64,000 nucleotides of DNA from positions 62,001-126,000 of the forward strand of contig CAPN01000054.1 in assembly GCA_000333235.1 (NCBI GenBank). The letters are read 5' to 3'. A model generated the notes under the pieces. The model was not told where the DNA came from. It saw only the letters and a list, made by a program, of their open reading frames with translations, and ran no database searches. Within the stretch, counting starts at the first letter, position 1; each line of letters begins with the position of its first letter. The translations under genes and the position numbers were made by a program. The stretch comes from Pseudoalteromonas luteoviolacea B = ATCC 29581 (GTDB taxonomy: Bacteria; Pseudomonadota; Gammaproteobacteria; Enterobacterales; Alteromonadaceae). Shown here in pieces: positions 50,407 to 61,500 of the stretch.

Positions 50407-51807
50407 ATGGCCACTATTCGCTTTCATGGCGCAGCGCAACAAGTCACAGGCTCATGCCACCTAATCGAATCACCCGCTGTTGGAAAAATATTGCTAGATT
50501 GCGGTATAGAGCAAGGCGGTGATGATAGAGAGCTTTACGAAAAACAATTCGATTTTAATCCTCAAGCAATTGACGCCGTTATTTTATCTCACGCCCATTT
50601 AGATCACAGTGGCATGCTTCCTAAATTAGTGCGCCAGGGTTTTCATGGAATAATTTACTGCACACATGCAACGAAAGCCTTATTAGAAATACTATTAAAA
50701 GATGCAGTATCAATTTATTTGCATGATTTAGAGCGAGAAAACATTCGCCGCGCCCGCCAAGGTGACACCCCATTATGCCCGATTATTGAACAAACTGACG
50801 TTGCGAAAACCATGTCGCTTTGTCAAAGCATTGATTACTTAGAACAAGTTAGTATTGGTAAAGCCGGTGTGCTTAAGTTTAGAGATGCGGGCCACATCCT
50901 CGGTTCAGCTATTGTAGAACTTGCACTTACTGAACGAGGTGAGCGCAAAGTGCTCGTTTTCTCAGGTGATCTAGGCAATCCAGATACGGTTTTAATGAAA
51001 CCACCTGCGCCTGTTTATCATGCTGATGTATTAATGATGGAAAGTACTTACGGCGATAGAGACCATCGAAATTACACTAGTACCTGCCATCAATTCGCTG
51101 AAATTTTAACTAAAGCTAAAAAGCAAGGGGGCAACGTCCTCATCCCTTCTTTTGCGGTTGGTCGTACTCAAGAACTGTTGTTTCATCTTGGATGTTTGTA
51201 CCATAAAGGAGAGTTGCAAGGTTGGCAGGTGTTTTTAGACAGTCCAATGGCCATTGCGGTAACTGAAGTCTATGACAGATGGGCTGAACTGTTAGACAAA
51301 AACGCATTACACCATCTCGAAAAATACAACTATTCATCCCTTAAAGAGTTCTTGCCCATCCTACACTTAACTCCAGAGCCTGAACAATCAATGGCGCTTA
51401 ACCGAATTCAAAGTGGTGCAATTATTATTGCAGGGTCCGGCATGTGCACAGGAGGACGGATCCGCCAACATTTTAAACATCGGTTATGGCGCACCGATAC
51501 AACGGTGCTATTCGTTGGATTTCAAGCACGTAATAGTTTGGGCCGATTACTGGTTGATGGTGTCAAACGTATCAAATTATTTGGCGAGCAAATTGCCGTA
51601 AAAGCACAAATTGAAACCCTAGGTGGATTTTCAGCACACGCAGGTAAAACGCAGCTCATCGAATGGCAACAGCATTTTAAAAATTCACCCAAAACCATAT
51701 TAGTACACGGAGAATCGAATGCCTTAGAATCTCTGGCTCACAGCTTATACGACCAACATCAAGTTAAAGCGTTTGTTCCTCATCAAGGTGAAATATTTAC
51801 TTTTTAA
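50407..51807 (+). CDS. Beta-CASP metallo-beta-lactamase nuclease
   Basis: 466 residues from the ATG at 50407 (AGGA upstream). It contains the MBL motif SHAHLDHSG (about 61-69), the beta-CASP domain with GNVLIPSFAVGRTQELL, PMAIAVTEVY and GSGMCTGGRIRQH, and an RMMBL C-terminus with GGFSAHAGKTQLIEW and LVHGE. Such proteins are RNases related to CPSF-73 and RNase J, using two Zn2+. It is cytosolic and processes or degrades RNA. Its 3' end overlaps the convergent acyltransferase by 11 bases. Confidence 0.9.
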   Translation: MATIRFHGAAQQVTGSCHLIESPAVGKILLDCGIEQGGDDRELYEKQFDFNPQAIDAVILSHAHLDHSGMLPKLVRQGFHGIIYCTHATKALLEILLKDAVSIYLHDLERENIRRARQGDTPLCPIIEQTDVAKTMSLCQSIDYLEQVSIGKAGVLKFRDAGHILGSAIVELALTERGERKVLVFSGDLGNPDTVLMKPPAPVYHADVLMMESTYGDRDHRNYTSTCHQFAEILTKAKKQGGNVLIPSFAVGRTQELLFHLGCLYHKGELQGWQVFLDSPMAIAVTEVYDRWAELLDKNALHHLEKYNYSSLKEFLPILHLTPEPEQSMALNRIQSGAIIIAGSGMCTGGRIRQHFKHRLWRTDTTVLFVGFQARNSLGRLLVDGVKRIKLFGEQIAVKAQIETLGGFSAHAGKTQLIEWQQHFKNSPKTILVHGESNALESLAHSLYDQHQVKAFVPHQGEIFTF

Positions 51808-52399
51808 AGGGTTGACCTGAGACCTGATCTGGATACTTCGCCATTTCAACAGGAAAAAGTGCTTTAAAACGAGCAAGTTCTACCACCATATCTTCACCGA
51901 CTTGCTCTGCATCCATTACCACAAAAGTTTTAGTACGATAGTCTAACGCCATCGGGACAATTGGAACGTTGGCTTCTTTTGCAATATACAGAAAACCACT
52001 TTTCCACTCTTTGGCATATTTTCGAGTACCTTCTGGCGCGAGTCCCAAAATTAGTTGTTCATGCTGTGAAAAAATGAGTTTAGCTTCGCCAACAATACCA
52101 TGTGCACTACGTCTATCGACAGGGATCCCGCCCCATCTTCTTAACAACCAACCGAGTGGCCCGATAAAAATAGTATGCTTACCTAGAAAGCGGATTTTTA
52201 CGCCCAAACTTAACTTTACCGCTATACCAATAATAAAATCCCAATTTGAGGTATGTGGTGCAACCGCTGCAACAAACTTTGGGTGTTCAGGGAAATGACC
52301 TGCTACCTTCCAGCCCATACAGCGCAATATCAAACGCCCAGCCAAGCGACCAAATGGGCTGTTCGTTCGAGGTATGCAATCCGGTATGATCGTATTCAT
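51797..52399 (-). CDS. 1-acyl-glycerol-3-phosphate acyltransferase family protein
   Basis: 200 residues from the ATG at 52399. HTSNWD (49-54) is the HX4D catalytic motif. APEGTRK (about 121-127) is the glycerol-phosphate-binding motif. Short length and few hydrophobic segments suggest a peripheral membrane enzyme acylating lysophospholipids or a related acceptor. The exact substrate is unknown; it is closer to the small PlsC-like subgroup than to PlsC itself. Confidence 0.8.
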   Translation of the reverse strand: MNTIIPDCIPRTNSPFGRLAGRLILRCMGWKVAGHFPEHPKFVAAVAPHTSNWDFIIGIAVKLSLGVKIRFLGKHTIFIGPLGWLLRRWGGIPVDRRSAHGIVGEAKLIFSQHEQLILGLAPEGTRKYAKEWKSGFLYIAKEANVPIVPMALDYRTKTFVVMDAEQVGEDMVVELARFKALFPVEMAKYPDQVSGQPFKK

Positions 52400-52659
52400 A
52401 GTCCGATGTTCTAAGCTAAATTTATGTAAGGCTATCATTCAAATAGAAAAAAGAGTAGTTCAGACACTCGATTGTTTTTCGGTATTAGTTTACTCCACTT
52501 CACTCGGCATTCGATTAGTTTATGGCTTAACAACAACGTATTTACCAAAAGCAAGCTTCGACTTTGGCTTTAGTATGGTAGAGCAGACTTTTTTGGCAAG
52601 GTTAAGCTTTGTCGTTTATGTTTAAGTTTAGCGGTTTGCTTTCAAAAAGGAACAATCCA

Positions 52660-53352
52660 ATGAGTCAACGGGTTATTCAAAGTGTACTTTATGCAATTGT
52701 GTTTTATTCAGCGAACTCCCAAGCGGCGATTACTTTAGATCTAAAACTCGTCAGTAATTACTTATTCAATGGTGTTTCACAAACAGATAAAAATCCAGCC
52801 TTACAACCGAATCTAAATTACGATGTTGGCAACGGCTTTTATATGGGGTTATGGTCTTCAAATGTCGACTATGGCGAAAACATTTGGCTCGAATTCGATG
52901 GTTACCTTGGTTATTACCACACCTTTGATACTGGTATCACTCTGGATACTGCCTTAAATCAATACACCTATCACGGAAGTAGCGCTGCAAGTGAACTCAA
53001 CTTCCAAGAAGTTTATGTAAAATTTTCATACGAGCAAAGTCAACTCAACTTTTGGTATGCATGGGACTATTTTGGTTTTGGTGGTGGCCATTATATTGTG
53101 CAAATCGCTCAAGAAATTCAACTTGCTAAGCAAACTCGGCTTTTTATTGCGATAGACCACTCAATGACCGCCAATCGCGATGCATGGAATTGGGAAGGTA
53201 AAACCGGCTTCAGCCATGGTCAGCTAATGCTGTATCACCAACTTTCTGAGTTTGAAATTGGCCTAGGCGTCCATGCCACAACACTAAAAGAACGCTGGGG
53301 GGACACTACGTTATTACTTAGTCTCAGCAAAGCATTGACTTGGTCGTATTAA
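52660..53352 (+). CDS. TorF-family putative porin
   Basis: 230 residues from the ATG at 52660 with AGGA upstream. The signal peptide is about 1-24 (SQA-AI). The start of the mature protein, LVSNYLFNGVSQTDKNPALQ, and GFYMGLWSSNVDYG are the hallmarks of the TorF/gcw_chp porin family. It should be an outer-membrane beta-barrel with unknown cargo. Single gene. Confidence 0.85.
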   Translation: MSQRVIQSVLYAIVFYSANSQAAITLDLKLVSNYLFNGVSQTDKNPALQPNLNYDVGNGFYMGLWSSNVDYGENIWLEFDGYLGYYHTFDTGITLDTALNQYTYHGSSAASELNFQEVYVKFSYEQSQLNFWYAWDYFGFGGGHYIVQIAQEIQLAKQTRLFIAIDHSMTANRDAWNWEGKTGFSHGQLMLYHQLSEFEIGLGVHATTLKERWGDTTLLLSLSKALTWSY

Positions 53353-53376
53353 TGCTTCGCCTTAGACTAAGATTTT

Positions 53377-53745
53377 CTATTGAACTAATGGTAATGCTTT
53401 TTCTTGCCAACCTTGTATATCCCCTTCTAAATGAAAGAATTCAATTTCTGGATCTTTCACTGCCTCCATAAAAATACTTGCTCGACGACCTGAACGGCAA
53501 TACACCACTGCTGTCTTGCCTTTTAACTGCTCGAGTACATTTTTATATTTTTCGAGTTGATTAAATGGAATATTAATCGCCCCTTTAACATGGCCTGCAG
53601 AAAATTCTTCTTCAGAGCGCACATCGACTATCATATGGGGTGATTGTGACATTTGATTCGCGAGTAACGCCTCAGCACTAATCTTTATATCCTTGGCAAT
53701 CACGTTGCTACTTAATAACAACAACGATAAGAGTAACGCTTTCAT
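53377..53745 (-). CDS. Periplasmic rhodanese-domain protein
   Basis: 122 residues with a signal peptide (about 1-17, VIA-KD). Rhodanese domain with DVRSEEEFSAGHVKGAINIP (41-60) and active loop YCRSGRRAS (82-90), catalytic Cys83. It could transfer sulfur to cyanide or act in redox or sulfide handling in the periplasm. Its substrate is unknown. It converges with the porin gene (24-base gap). Confidence 0.88.
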   Translation of the reverse strand: MKALLLSLLLLSSNVIAKDIKISAEALLANQMSQSPHMIVDVRSEEEFSAGHVKGAINIPFNQLEKYKNVLEQLKGKTAVVYCRSGRRASIFMEAVKDPEIEFFHLEGDIQGWQEKALPLVQ

Positions 53746-53858
53746 GATAAATCCTCACACTTTGATTATTTGTACAATTTAACGCATGAAAGTAATACGG
53801 TAAACCGATAGAATTAGGAACACTTTTCTTTGATCTGGTTTATCGGGCCTATAAACAC

Positions 53859-54512
53859 ATGAAACTCAGCCAACGCCTGCAAACGCTTGCCGATTTAGTC
53901 CCTCGCGGCGTTTATGCCCACATATGGGATTGCTGCTGTGATCATGGTTTTCTTGCCTCTGTGCTCATCGCAACAAAAAGAGCACCCAATGTACATTTTA
54001 TCGACATCGTACCTGAGCTAATCGAAAAGATTACACTACGACAAAGTATGACAAACAGTGCAGTAAATTGGACTGCTCAAGCCTGTGACATAACGCGACT
54101 GCGCCTGAGCGACAGCAATGCAAGCCAATTGATTATTATTGCTGGAGTTGGAGGTGAACTGACTGCGCAGTTTATTGACGCCATTGTCGTCAACAACCCT
54201 TCCAAAGACATTGATTTTTTGCTTTGCCCTGTGCGTGATGTATATAGAACACGGCAAGCACTTATAAACTATGAATTTGGTCTGCTCGATGAGCAATTAG
54301 TGACTGAGAATAAACGCACGTATGAAATCATTTACGCGTCGCGCCAACATGCAATTCAGGCGTTATCTTTAATTGGCGAGCAACTCTGGCAACCACAAAA
54401 CAGCATCCAGCTTAATTATTTAGCTCGCCTTATTAAACATTTACAAAACGCGGCTCAAACATCAGAAGAAGCGAAAAAACAATTAGCACTCTACCAACAA
54501 TTAATAAAGTAA
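53859..54512 (+). CDS. tRNA adenine-N1 methyltransferase TrmK-like
   Basis: 217 residues. It starts MKLSQRLQTLADLVP; IWDCCCDHGFL (22-32) is the SAM-binding motif, and VGGELTAQFI plus LLCPVRDVYRTRQAL fit the TrmK/YqfN (DUF633) family, which methylates A22 of tRNA in Bacillus. In gammaproteobacteria the target has rarely been tested, so N1-methylation is a family-based inference. The start is well fixed by LSQRL. Cytosolic. Confidence 0.8.
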   Translation: MKLSQRLQTLADLVPRGVYAHIWDCCCDHGFLASVLIATKRAPNVHFIDIVPELIEKITLRQSMTNSAVNWTAQACDITRLRLSDSNASQLIIIAGVGGELTAQFIDAIVVNNPSKDIDFLLCPVRDVYRTRQALINYEFGLLDEQLVTENKRTYEIIYASRQHAIQALSLIGEQLWQPQNSIQLNYLARLIKHLQNAAQTSEEAKKQLALYQQLIK

Positions 54513-54513
54513 A

Positions 54514-54894
54514 TTACATACTCATACAGCGTTTATGCATTGCACTATTATATTGTTCGGCATATTCAAGGGCCTTCTTGCGCCATGCTTGCGAGTCGGG
54601 TGTTGTGGTATCACCTAGTCCTTCGACAAAGCGCATACCACATTGCATTTTTACTTGAGCCTGCTCTAACGGCGCTATGCCAGGTAATGACTGCCCTCGA
54701 TTAGCAATCGCAATCATCCTAAAATCACCTGAATCTGCATGTTTAGCGACTTCATCTTGAGCATCCAATCCCTCTAACCAAGCAAACTGTGGTGGCGCAG
54801 GAGACGACTCATTTATCGACGCAGTTGGCTCGCATCCAAGCAAAATCAAAAATAGCAAGCTAGACAGTAAACCGTGAATTTTGTAGAACCGCAT
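54514..54894 (-). CDS. Predicted lipoprotein of unknown function
   Basis: 126 residues from the ATG at 54894 with GGAGGA 4-5 bases upstream. Lipobox LILLGC. The mature part has two Cys (MQCGMRF, KRCMSM) that may pair. Not recognised. It overlaps the 3' end of the metalloprotease gene by 35 bases in another frame, so it is translated downstream of it and may be co-expressed. Confidence 0.65.
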   Translation of the reverse strand: MRFYKIHGLLSSLLFLILLGCEPTASINESSPAPPQFAWLEGLDAQDEVAKHADSGDFRMIAIANRGQSLPGIAPLEQAQVKMQCGMRFVEGLGDTTTPDSQAWRKKALEYAEQYNSAMHKRCMSM

Positions 54895-57800
54895 TCGTCC
54901 TCCAAGTACGACGTAAACCAATTAAACCCAAAAGTAAGCCAACCCAAGATAGGGCACCGCCGCCGCTCGACTCACTGCTATTGTCTGTGGAAGGCGGCGT
55001 TGGCGGTGGTGGTGTTGCTTGTACTTCAATCGCTAATGTTGCTGACGCTTCGCCACCATTGCCATCACTTATGGTGTAATTTAGTGACTCTTGACCACTG
55101 AATCCCGACGCTGGCGTGTAATTAATGCCATTTTCTGTCTGTTCTACGGTGCCGGTTCCAGTGTAACTTATCGCGACTAAGGTAATAGTATCACCATCAA
55201 CATCCGAGTCATTTGCAAGCAAATCTGCCGTGTTATTGGTTGTGTTTTGCATTACGATCAAAGCATCGTCAGCGGCGACTGGCAAATCATTCACCGCGAG
55301 CACCGTTACTTTCAATGTAAACTCGCTGCTCGTCAGCGATCCATCGGATACCGTTGCTTTTACTTGCAACTCACCATTAAAGTCTTCATTTGGTTTGATA
55401 ACATTACCAATGACTGAATAGTTATCACCTGCAACAAAACTTAAAACGAGCGAATCAAGTGGTGAATCTGGGTCGCTAAACTGCACCTGAGATCGCGCGA
55501 TGGTTAAGCTTTGATCTTCATTTACTTGTAACACCGCGTGGCCCGTTATTTGCGGTGCATCGTTGATCGAGTTAACTTGGATTGGCGTGATAAACACCGT
55601 GCTTTGTTTTGCTCCATCATTGGCGACGACATTGACATTAAGCGTACCGTTAAAATTGTGCGAAGGCGTAATAGTATTACCATTAAAAGTATAATTCGCG
55701 CCATTTAATACAGCGATAGACAGACTACTTGTTGGCGAGTCAACGTCGACGATTGTAAATTGACTTTTTGTCAAAGTGGTACTGGAGTCTTCATCTATCT
55801 GAATGGACGCTACATTTATAATAGAGGGTGCATCATTAACTGCGTTAATCGCTACCTCTAATGTGAAAGGATCACTATCAAATTTTCCATCGTTAACCAC
55901 GACCGGCACAGACAAAACACCATTATAGTCTTTACTTGGCTGTAATTTTGTTTGCCCTACCAATGTATAATTGTTACCACTCAGTAGTCTTAAACTAAAA
56001 CCATTGGGATAATCGCTGTCAGGATCAGATACCAACACGTGATTAAAAGTCACTTCTATTTGGCTGTCTTCGTCGCCTGAAATGCGATTTTGTCCAGTTA
56101 TGGTCGGTGCAATCAGATTCGGCGTGCCAGAGATCGTAAATTGTCCAGGATTTACTGCAAAGAAAATATTGTCTGAGCACCGAACTAAAAGCCTAGCTTT
56201 ATCAGTTTGCAATGAAGGTACGGAAATACCTTCATTGCCATCGTTTGCCGTTGTATTTTTCAATACAGTGGAGAAATTACTGCCATCACTTGCGAGCAAA
56301 ATATCAACATTAGCACACGAGATAGGGGCTGAGGCAGTTTGCCCAACGTTCCAAACGACTTGGACCGTTTCTGTACCTGCCCACACTTCACCCGCTTTAG
56401 GTTTCGTAATCGTAAATGCACCAGTACCTGAAATCGTCGAAACTTTCATGGTGTCCGTTGCAATATTTCCCTGATTGTCGCGAGCAATCAGTTTAAAATT
56501 TAACGTCCTCGCAGTGGTAGGATATGTTTCACCTAAAACCGTTTTATTCTGTAAAACATCGCTTAGTCTAGGAAGATAACGCACTGGCTCTGAAATAGGC
56601 ATCCAAGCTCTGAATAATGGTCGTGTTCCATCATCTACCATCGTTGCTTTATTGCTAGATTCTGTACCTAGGTCGAATTGCTCCCATGAATAAGTGAGTA
56701 CATCACCATCAGGATCACTGCCTGTTCCTGTCAATTTAAACGGTGTATTAGCAGGGATCAAATAGTCAGCCCCAGCATTAACTGTTGGTGCTGCATTGTT
56801 AATTTGTTTACTTGTGCCACAGGTAGCAGATTGCGAAATGAACGCGCGCATTTGTGCAACAGAATGCGAGTGAAAAAACGCATCTGAGTTACTTTGTAAG
56901 TTCTGTTCACCACAAATACCGGCATAGGCCATAATCGTAGAGCCACTACCTGGCTCCACGGCGTCTTCGGCAGAACGATTCGAGCACGCATCAGTAGTGC
57001 CGTTAAAACTGTGCGCACCGCTAAATTGATGACCAAGTTCATGAGCGACATAATCAACAACAAAAGGATCTGCGGTCGGACTTGGTGAGCCAGTCATACC
57101 ACCCCACTTGTAATCTTTGTTACAAACTACGCCTAAATAAGCAACACCACCGCCTCCCGTATTAAAAACATGACCGATATCATAATTATTCGTCCCGATA
57201 GTCCCATCGACCACCATTTGGTTTTTATCTAAATCCGTGTCATCGTTTGCAAAGGGATCGGTTGCTGGATCGGTAAATATGATAGTGTCATTGTTTGCTA
57301 CAAGCTCGAGTTGCACCCCTAACTCAACGCGGTAAATTTCGTTAATTCGATTCAATGCCGTCACCATTGCAGACAATGCACTGGCTTTTGTCCCGCCATG
57401 AAACGCGGTATATTCTCCCGCTGCTGCAATTGCTATTCGGTATATTTTTTGCGAATACACCGCATCATTCTGAATCTGATACGACGAGGAGAAATTGTCA
57501 TCTTCTGCATATAAAACGTGTTCTACTCGGCGATGATTTGTTTGAGCATCTTCTTTAAAATAACTAACATGAGTTTTTGAGCGTCTAGGTGCAAGTGGAT
57601 CAATAAACGCTCGCTTACCTTGGTAAGTAAACATGCCATGAAAGCCTTGATCTGAAATATCAAAGCGGCCACGGTGCTCTGGGTTGTCTACTTGTATTCC
57701 TTCAAAAGTCCGAAAGTGACCATATTTTTCTTGCAGCGCATGCGCATAAACCGGTGAATCCACGAGCTTAAAAGTCGTGAAACTGCCATCTGGCATAGGA

Positions 57801-58057
57801 AGGCGCAATTGAAATTCAGTCGACCCCTTATCCAATAAGAGTTGCGACAACTCGCTTAAATTTGCTTCTAACTGCATCGATTTTGATAAAACAAACGATG
57901 CGGTAACCGTCTGGTTTTCTGATTTTGTGCTCGCATTTTGCCAATATAAAGTTTGCGTTTGCTCATTGGCATGCACGGCAAAGCTCAAACTACTCAATAA
58001 GGTAAAAAGTACGCCGATTACACTTTTAGGTGTGAGATTTTTCGATAATTTAATCAT
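54860..58057 (-). CDS. Secreted reprolysin-type metalloprotease with cadherin-like repeats and GlyGly-CTERM
   Basis: 1065 residues from the ATG at 58057 (GGAAGGG upstream). Signal peptide about 1-31 (VHA-NE), a pro-region, then a metzincin domain with HELGHQFSGAH (about 337-347) and Met-turn IMAYAG (about 378). The C-terminal half holds several cadherin/Ig-like repeats (ISGDEDSQIEVTF, IDEDSSTTLTKSQF, VNEDQSLTIARSQV). It ends with SGGGALSWVGLLLGLIGLRR, a GlyGly-CTERM sorting tail cut by rhombosortase. It is probably exported by a type II system to the surface, and degrades external protein. Confidence 0.9.
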   Translation of the reverse strand: MIKLSKNLTPKSVIGVLFTLLSSLSFAVHANEQTQTLYWQNASTKSENQTVTASFVLSKSMQLEANLSELSQLLLDKGSTEFQLRLPMPDGSFTTFKLVDSPVYAHALQEKYGHFRTFEGIQVDNPEHRGRFDISDQGFHGMFTYQGKRAFIDPLAPRRSKTHVSYFKEDAQTNHRRVEHVLYAEDDNFSSSYQIQNDAVYSQKIYRIAIAAAGEYTAFHGGTKASALSAMVTALNRINEIYRVELGVQLELVANNDTIIFTDPATDPFANDDTDLDKNQMVVDGTIGTNNYDIGHVFNTGGGGVAYLGVVCNKDYKWGGMTGSPSPTADPFVVDYVAHELGHQFSGAHSFNGTTDACSNRSAEDAVEPGSGSTIMAYAGICGEQNLQSNSDAFFHSHSVAQMRAFISQSATCGTSKQINNAAPTVNAGADYLIPANTPFKLTGTGSDPDGDVLTYSWEQFDLGTESSNKATMVDDGTRPLFRAWMPISEPVRYLPRLSDVLQNKTVLGETYPTTARTLNFKLIARDNQGNIATDTMKVSTISGTGAFTITKPKAGEVWAGTETVQVVWNVGQTASAPISCANVDILLASDGSNFSTVLKNTTANDGNEGISVPSLQTDKARLLVRCSDNIFFAVNPGQFTISGTPNLIAPTITGQNRISGDEDSQIEVTFNHVLVSDPDSDYPNGFSLRLLSGNNYTLVGQTKLQPSKDYNGVLSVPVVVNDGKFDSDPFTLEVAINAVNDAPSIINVASIQIDEDSSTTLTKSQFTIVDVDSPTSSLSIAVLNGANYTFNGNTITPSHNFNGTLNVNVVANDGAKQSTVFITPIQVNSINDAPQITGHAVLQVNEDQSLTIARSQVQFSDPDSPLDSLVLSFVAGDNYSVIGNVIKPNEDFNGELQVKATVSDGSLTSSEFTLKVTVLAVNDLPVAADDALIVMQNTTNNTADLLANDSDVDGDTITLVAISYTGTGTVEQTENGINYTPASGFSGQESLNYTISDGNGGEASATLAIEVQATPPPPTPPSTDNSSESSGGGALSWVGLLLGLIGLRRTWRTNAVLQNSRFTV

Positions 58058-58550
58058 GGGTTTAGCCCTTCCGTTTCGGTTATCTCTAAACACGCTTATT
58101 TATCGTTGTAGTCTTATTCTAGTGTACACGAGTTCACAATCTAGCTACTTCTTGCATCCGAGATGCCGAAATGCAGTTGGGGTGACAATCTGTTGAAGTT
58201 GTCACCAACGTTAATCTAAAAGTATATACCCAAGTTTCCTCAAGATCCTTTTTCAATGAAAAATAGCAATTTGAATGGCGCGAAACCGATGCAAAATATC
58301 ACAAAGCTAAAGTGATGCCGAGCCCCTCAATTCCTAAATTGCTTTCGTATTTAAAATAGAATTGAAATAACATTGAAAAATAGTGCTGTCAGGTTCTTAT
58401 GCTCGATTAAGAAGCCCGCAGTCAAACGCCATTAATTTAGAAAAAATATATTTCTATCAATGAGCTGGAAAGTTCTTATTCTCTTGCTACACTGGGTTTA
58501 TGCATCTTTTTCTTTTTGCCGTTTACGATACGCTTCTAGGATGAACACCC
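58058..58550. other. 493-base spacer with a partial repeat
   Basis: No coding region with a ribosome site. ATACCCAAGTTTCCTCAAGA (58228-58247) matches the opening of the 391-476 and 41257 elements, but the distal inverted end is not evident. The rest is A/T-rich and should contain the promoters of both divergent genes. Confidence 0.45.
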
Positions 58551-61500
58551 ATGACAATTTCCGTGGCGATTTGCCACCATACTGAGTATCACTACGACAA
58601 ACCCGTGGCGATGTCTCCTCATGTCTTTCGCTTGAGACCTGCACCGCACAGCCGAACGCCGATTAAAAGTTATTCACTCAATATTTCGCCTAAAAATCAC
58701 TTCATTAATTGGCAACAAGACCCTTTTGGTAACTACTTAGCGCGTGTCGTATTCCCTGAAAAAACCAAACACTTTTCGTTCACGGTCGATCTCGTTGCTG
58801 AAATGACGGTCATTAACCCGTTTGACTTCTTTTTAGAACCCTATGCAGAAACGTATCCATTTGAATACGAAACTAGACTAAAACAAGATTTAGTCCCTTA
58901 TCTTGAAAAAGAACCAGCTTCTGCCGCCTTTAAAGCGCTCATCGATGAGCTAAAAACCCAAGACACGACCGCAACCGTTGATTACTTGGTTAAGATAAAT
59001 CAGACGCTATGTCATTTAATCCAATACGGCATTCGATTAGAAGCGGGTGTCCAAAGTGTTGATGAAACCCTTAGTAAACGCTCGGGGTCATGTCGAGATA
59101 GTGCGTGGCTCATGGTACAACTTTGCCGCCACCTTGGGATGGCAGCTCGTTTTGTTTCTGGGTATTTAATTCAGCTTACCGCGGATGAAAAATCACTTGA
59201 TGGACCAAGCGGTCCAGAAAACGACTTTACGGATCTCCATGCATGGTGCGAGATTTACATTCCTGGCGCTGGTTGGATTGGCCTTGACCCAACCTCCGGC
59301 TTATTTGCTGGTGAAGGTCATATTCCGCTCGCATGCACACCAAACTTTGAATCAGCGGCACCAGTTACGGGAGCCATTGACCAATGTGAGTCGACGTTTA
59401 AGTTTAGCAACAGTGTATCTAGGTTAGATGAACCACCAAGAGTCACCAAACCATATAACCCTGAACAATGGCAAAAAATTGATGATCTCGGACAAACAGT
59501 TGATAACAAATTAAAAAGCCTTGGCATTGAAATGACCATGGGGGGAGAGCCTACCTTTATCTCCATTGATGACATGCAAAGTGCCCAGTGGAATACCGCC
59601 GCAGATGGCAAAGACAAACGTCGCCTTGCTCATAATTTGTTTATGCGTATGGTCGATACCTTTAGTAAAGGCGCTTTACGTCATTATGGGCAAGGTAAGT
59701 GGTATCCTGGAGAGCCTTTACCCCGTTGGCAATATGCCTGCTACTGGCGTAAAGATGGCCAACCGATATGGTCTAATCCTAAACGCCTTGCCGATTTAAA
59801 TGAATCGCAGCACTATACCGAAGAAGACGCTCAAACCTTCGCCAATACCCTTGCGAATAAATTAGGCTTAACGACCGATGTCGTCATTACGGCCTATGAA
59901 GATACCTTATATCACCTTTGGCAAGAAGGGAATTTACCGCTCGACGTATCACCTGAACAGCCTGAATTATTGCACGCTATGACGCGTAAAGGTTTCCTCA
60001 GTAAATTGGAGAAAGGCCTTGATAAACCTGCAGGGTTTATCATCCCATTACAGTGGGACTTTAGCTTTAATGGTTGGCAAAGTGTGGTTTGGCAATTTCG
60101 ACGTGGCTATTGCTTTTTATTGCCCGGCGACTCTCCGCTAGGCTACCGTTTACCTTTATCTAGTTTAGGGGTGGTTTCTCCTGTCCCAGAACGTGATCCG
60201 GCCGATATTCCCAACCAATTTGATTCTGGTTCTTTCAGAGCGAGTGGTTATATAGGCACGCAATTAATCAAAACGGCGCTCGCAATCGAAGTACGTGAAG
60301 GCAAGCTACATCTATTTATGCCGCCTGTTTCACACTTTGAACACTACCTAAGCTTGCTCAATACTATAGAACACGTCTGTGAGACGTTGGATGTCAGTAT
60401 CGTCATTGAGGGCTATACACCTCCCCATGACACACGAGTGAACAAATTTGCGGTTACACCTGATCCCGGTGTGATTGAAGTAAATATACATCCATCAAGT
60501 TCATGGCAAGAACTCGAGAGTAATACCAACACGCTGTATCAACTCGCCAAAGAGTCACGTCTTGGTACCGATAAATTCATGCTTGATGGCCGCCATACGG
60601 GCACCGGCGGTGGTAATCATGTCACCATTGGTGGAGCAACTCCCATGCAAAGCCCCTTTTTACGTCGACCCGATGTATTAAGGAGTTTTATTACCTATTG
60701 GCAGCATCACCCTGGTCTTTCATACCTGTTTTCTAGCCTTTTTATCGGCCCGACAAGCCAAGCTCCTAGAGTCGACGAAGCGCGTGATGAAGTACTTTAC
60801 GAATTAGAAATTGCCTTTTCACAAATGCCAGAGGGCGAAGTACCAGAGCCATGGCTCGTTGACCGTTTACTGCGCCATTTATTGGTTGATTTAACCGGAA
60901 ACACTCATCGTGCGGAATTTTGCATTGATAAGCTCTACTCCCCAGACTCACCCACAGGGCGATTGGGCATTGTTGAATTTCGTGGGTTTGAAATGCCGCC
61001 CCACGCTCACATGAGCTTAGTTCAAATGCTCTTGTTAAGAACCTTGTTAGTGTATTTCTGGCAACGTCCTTATCATCGCCCTCTGATCCGTTGGGGAACT
61101 GAATTACACGATAAATTTCTACTTTCAACCCATGTAAAGCAAGATCTTTCTTCCATCTGCGATGAGCTCAATGAAGCAGGTTTACCATTTAAATTAGAAT
61201 GGTTAGAGCCATTTTTTGCTTTTCGTTTCCCGCGCTGTGGCAAACGCGACATTGAAAATATGCATTTGCAATTGTTCACCGCCATTGAACCTTGGCATGT
61301 CTTAGGTGAAGAAGCGACCGCATCTGGCACCACTCGATACGTTGATTCATCCCTTGAACGAGTTGAACTCAAAATATCTAACATGACGGACTCTCGTTAC
61401 ATAATCAGCTGTAATAATCGTCGATTGCCTTTACAAGCCACCTCAACAGCAGGTGAGTTTGTTGCAGGTATTCGCTTTAGAGCATGGCAGCCACCCAGTG

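Noticed and set aside
56082..56474. 130-codon plus-strand frame opposite the metalloprotease repeats
   Set aside because: Antisense to a repeat-rich gene; no independent support.
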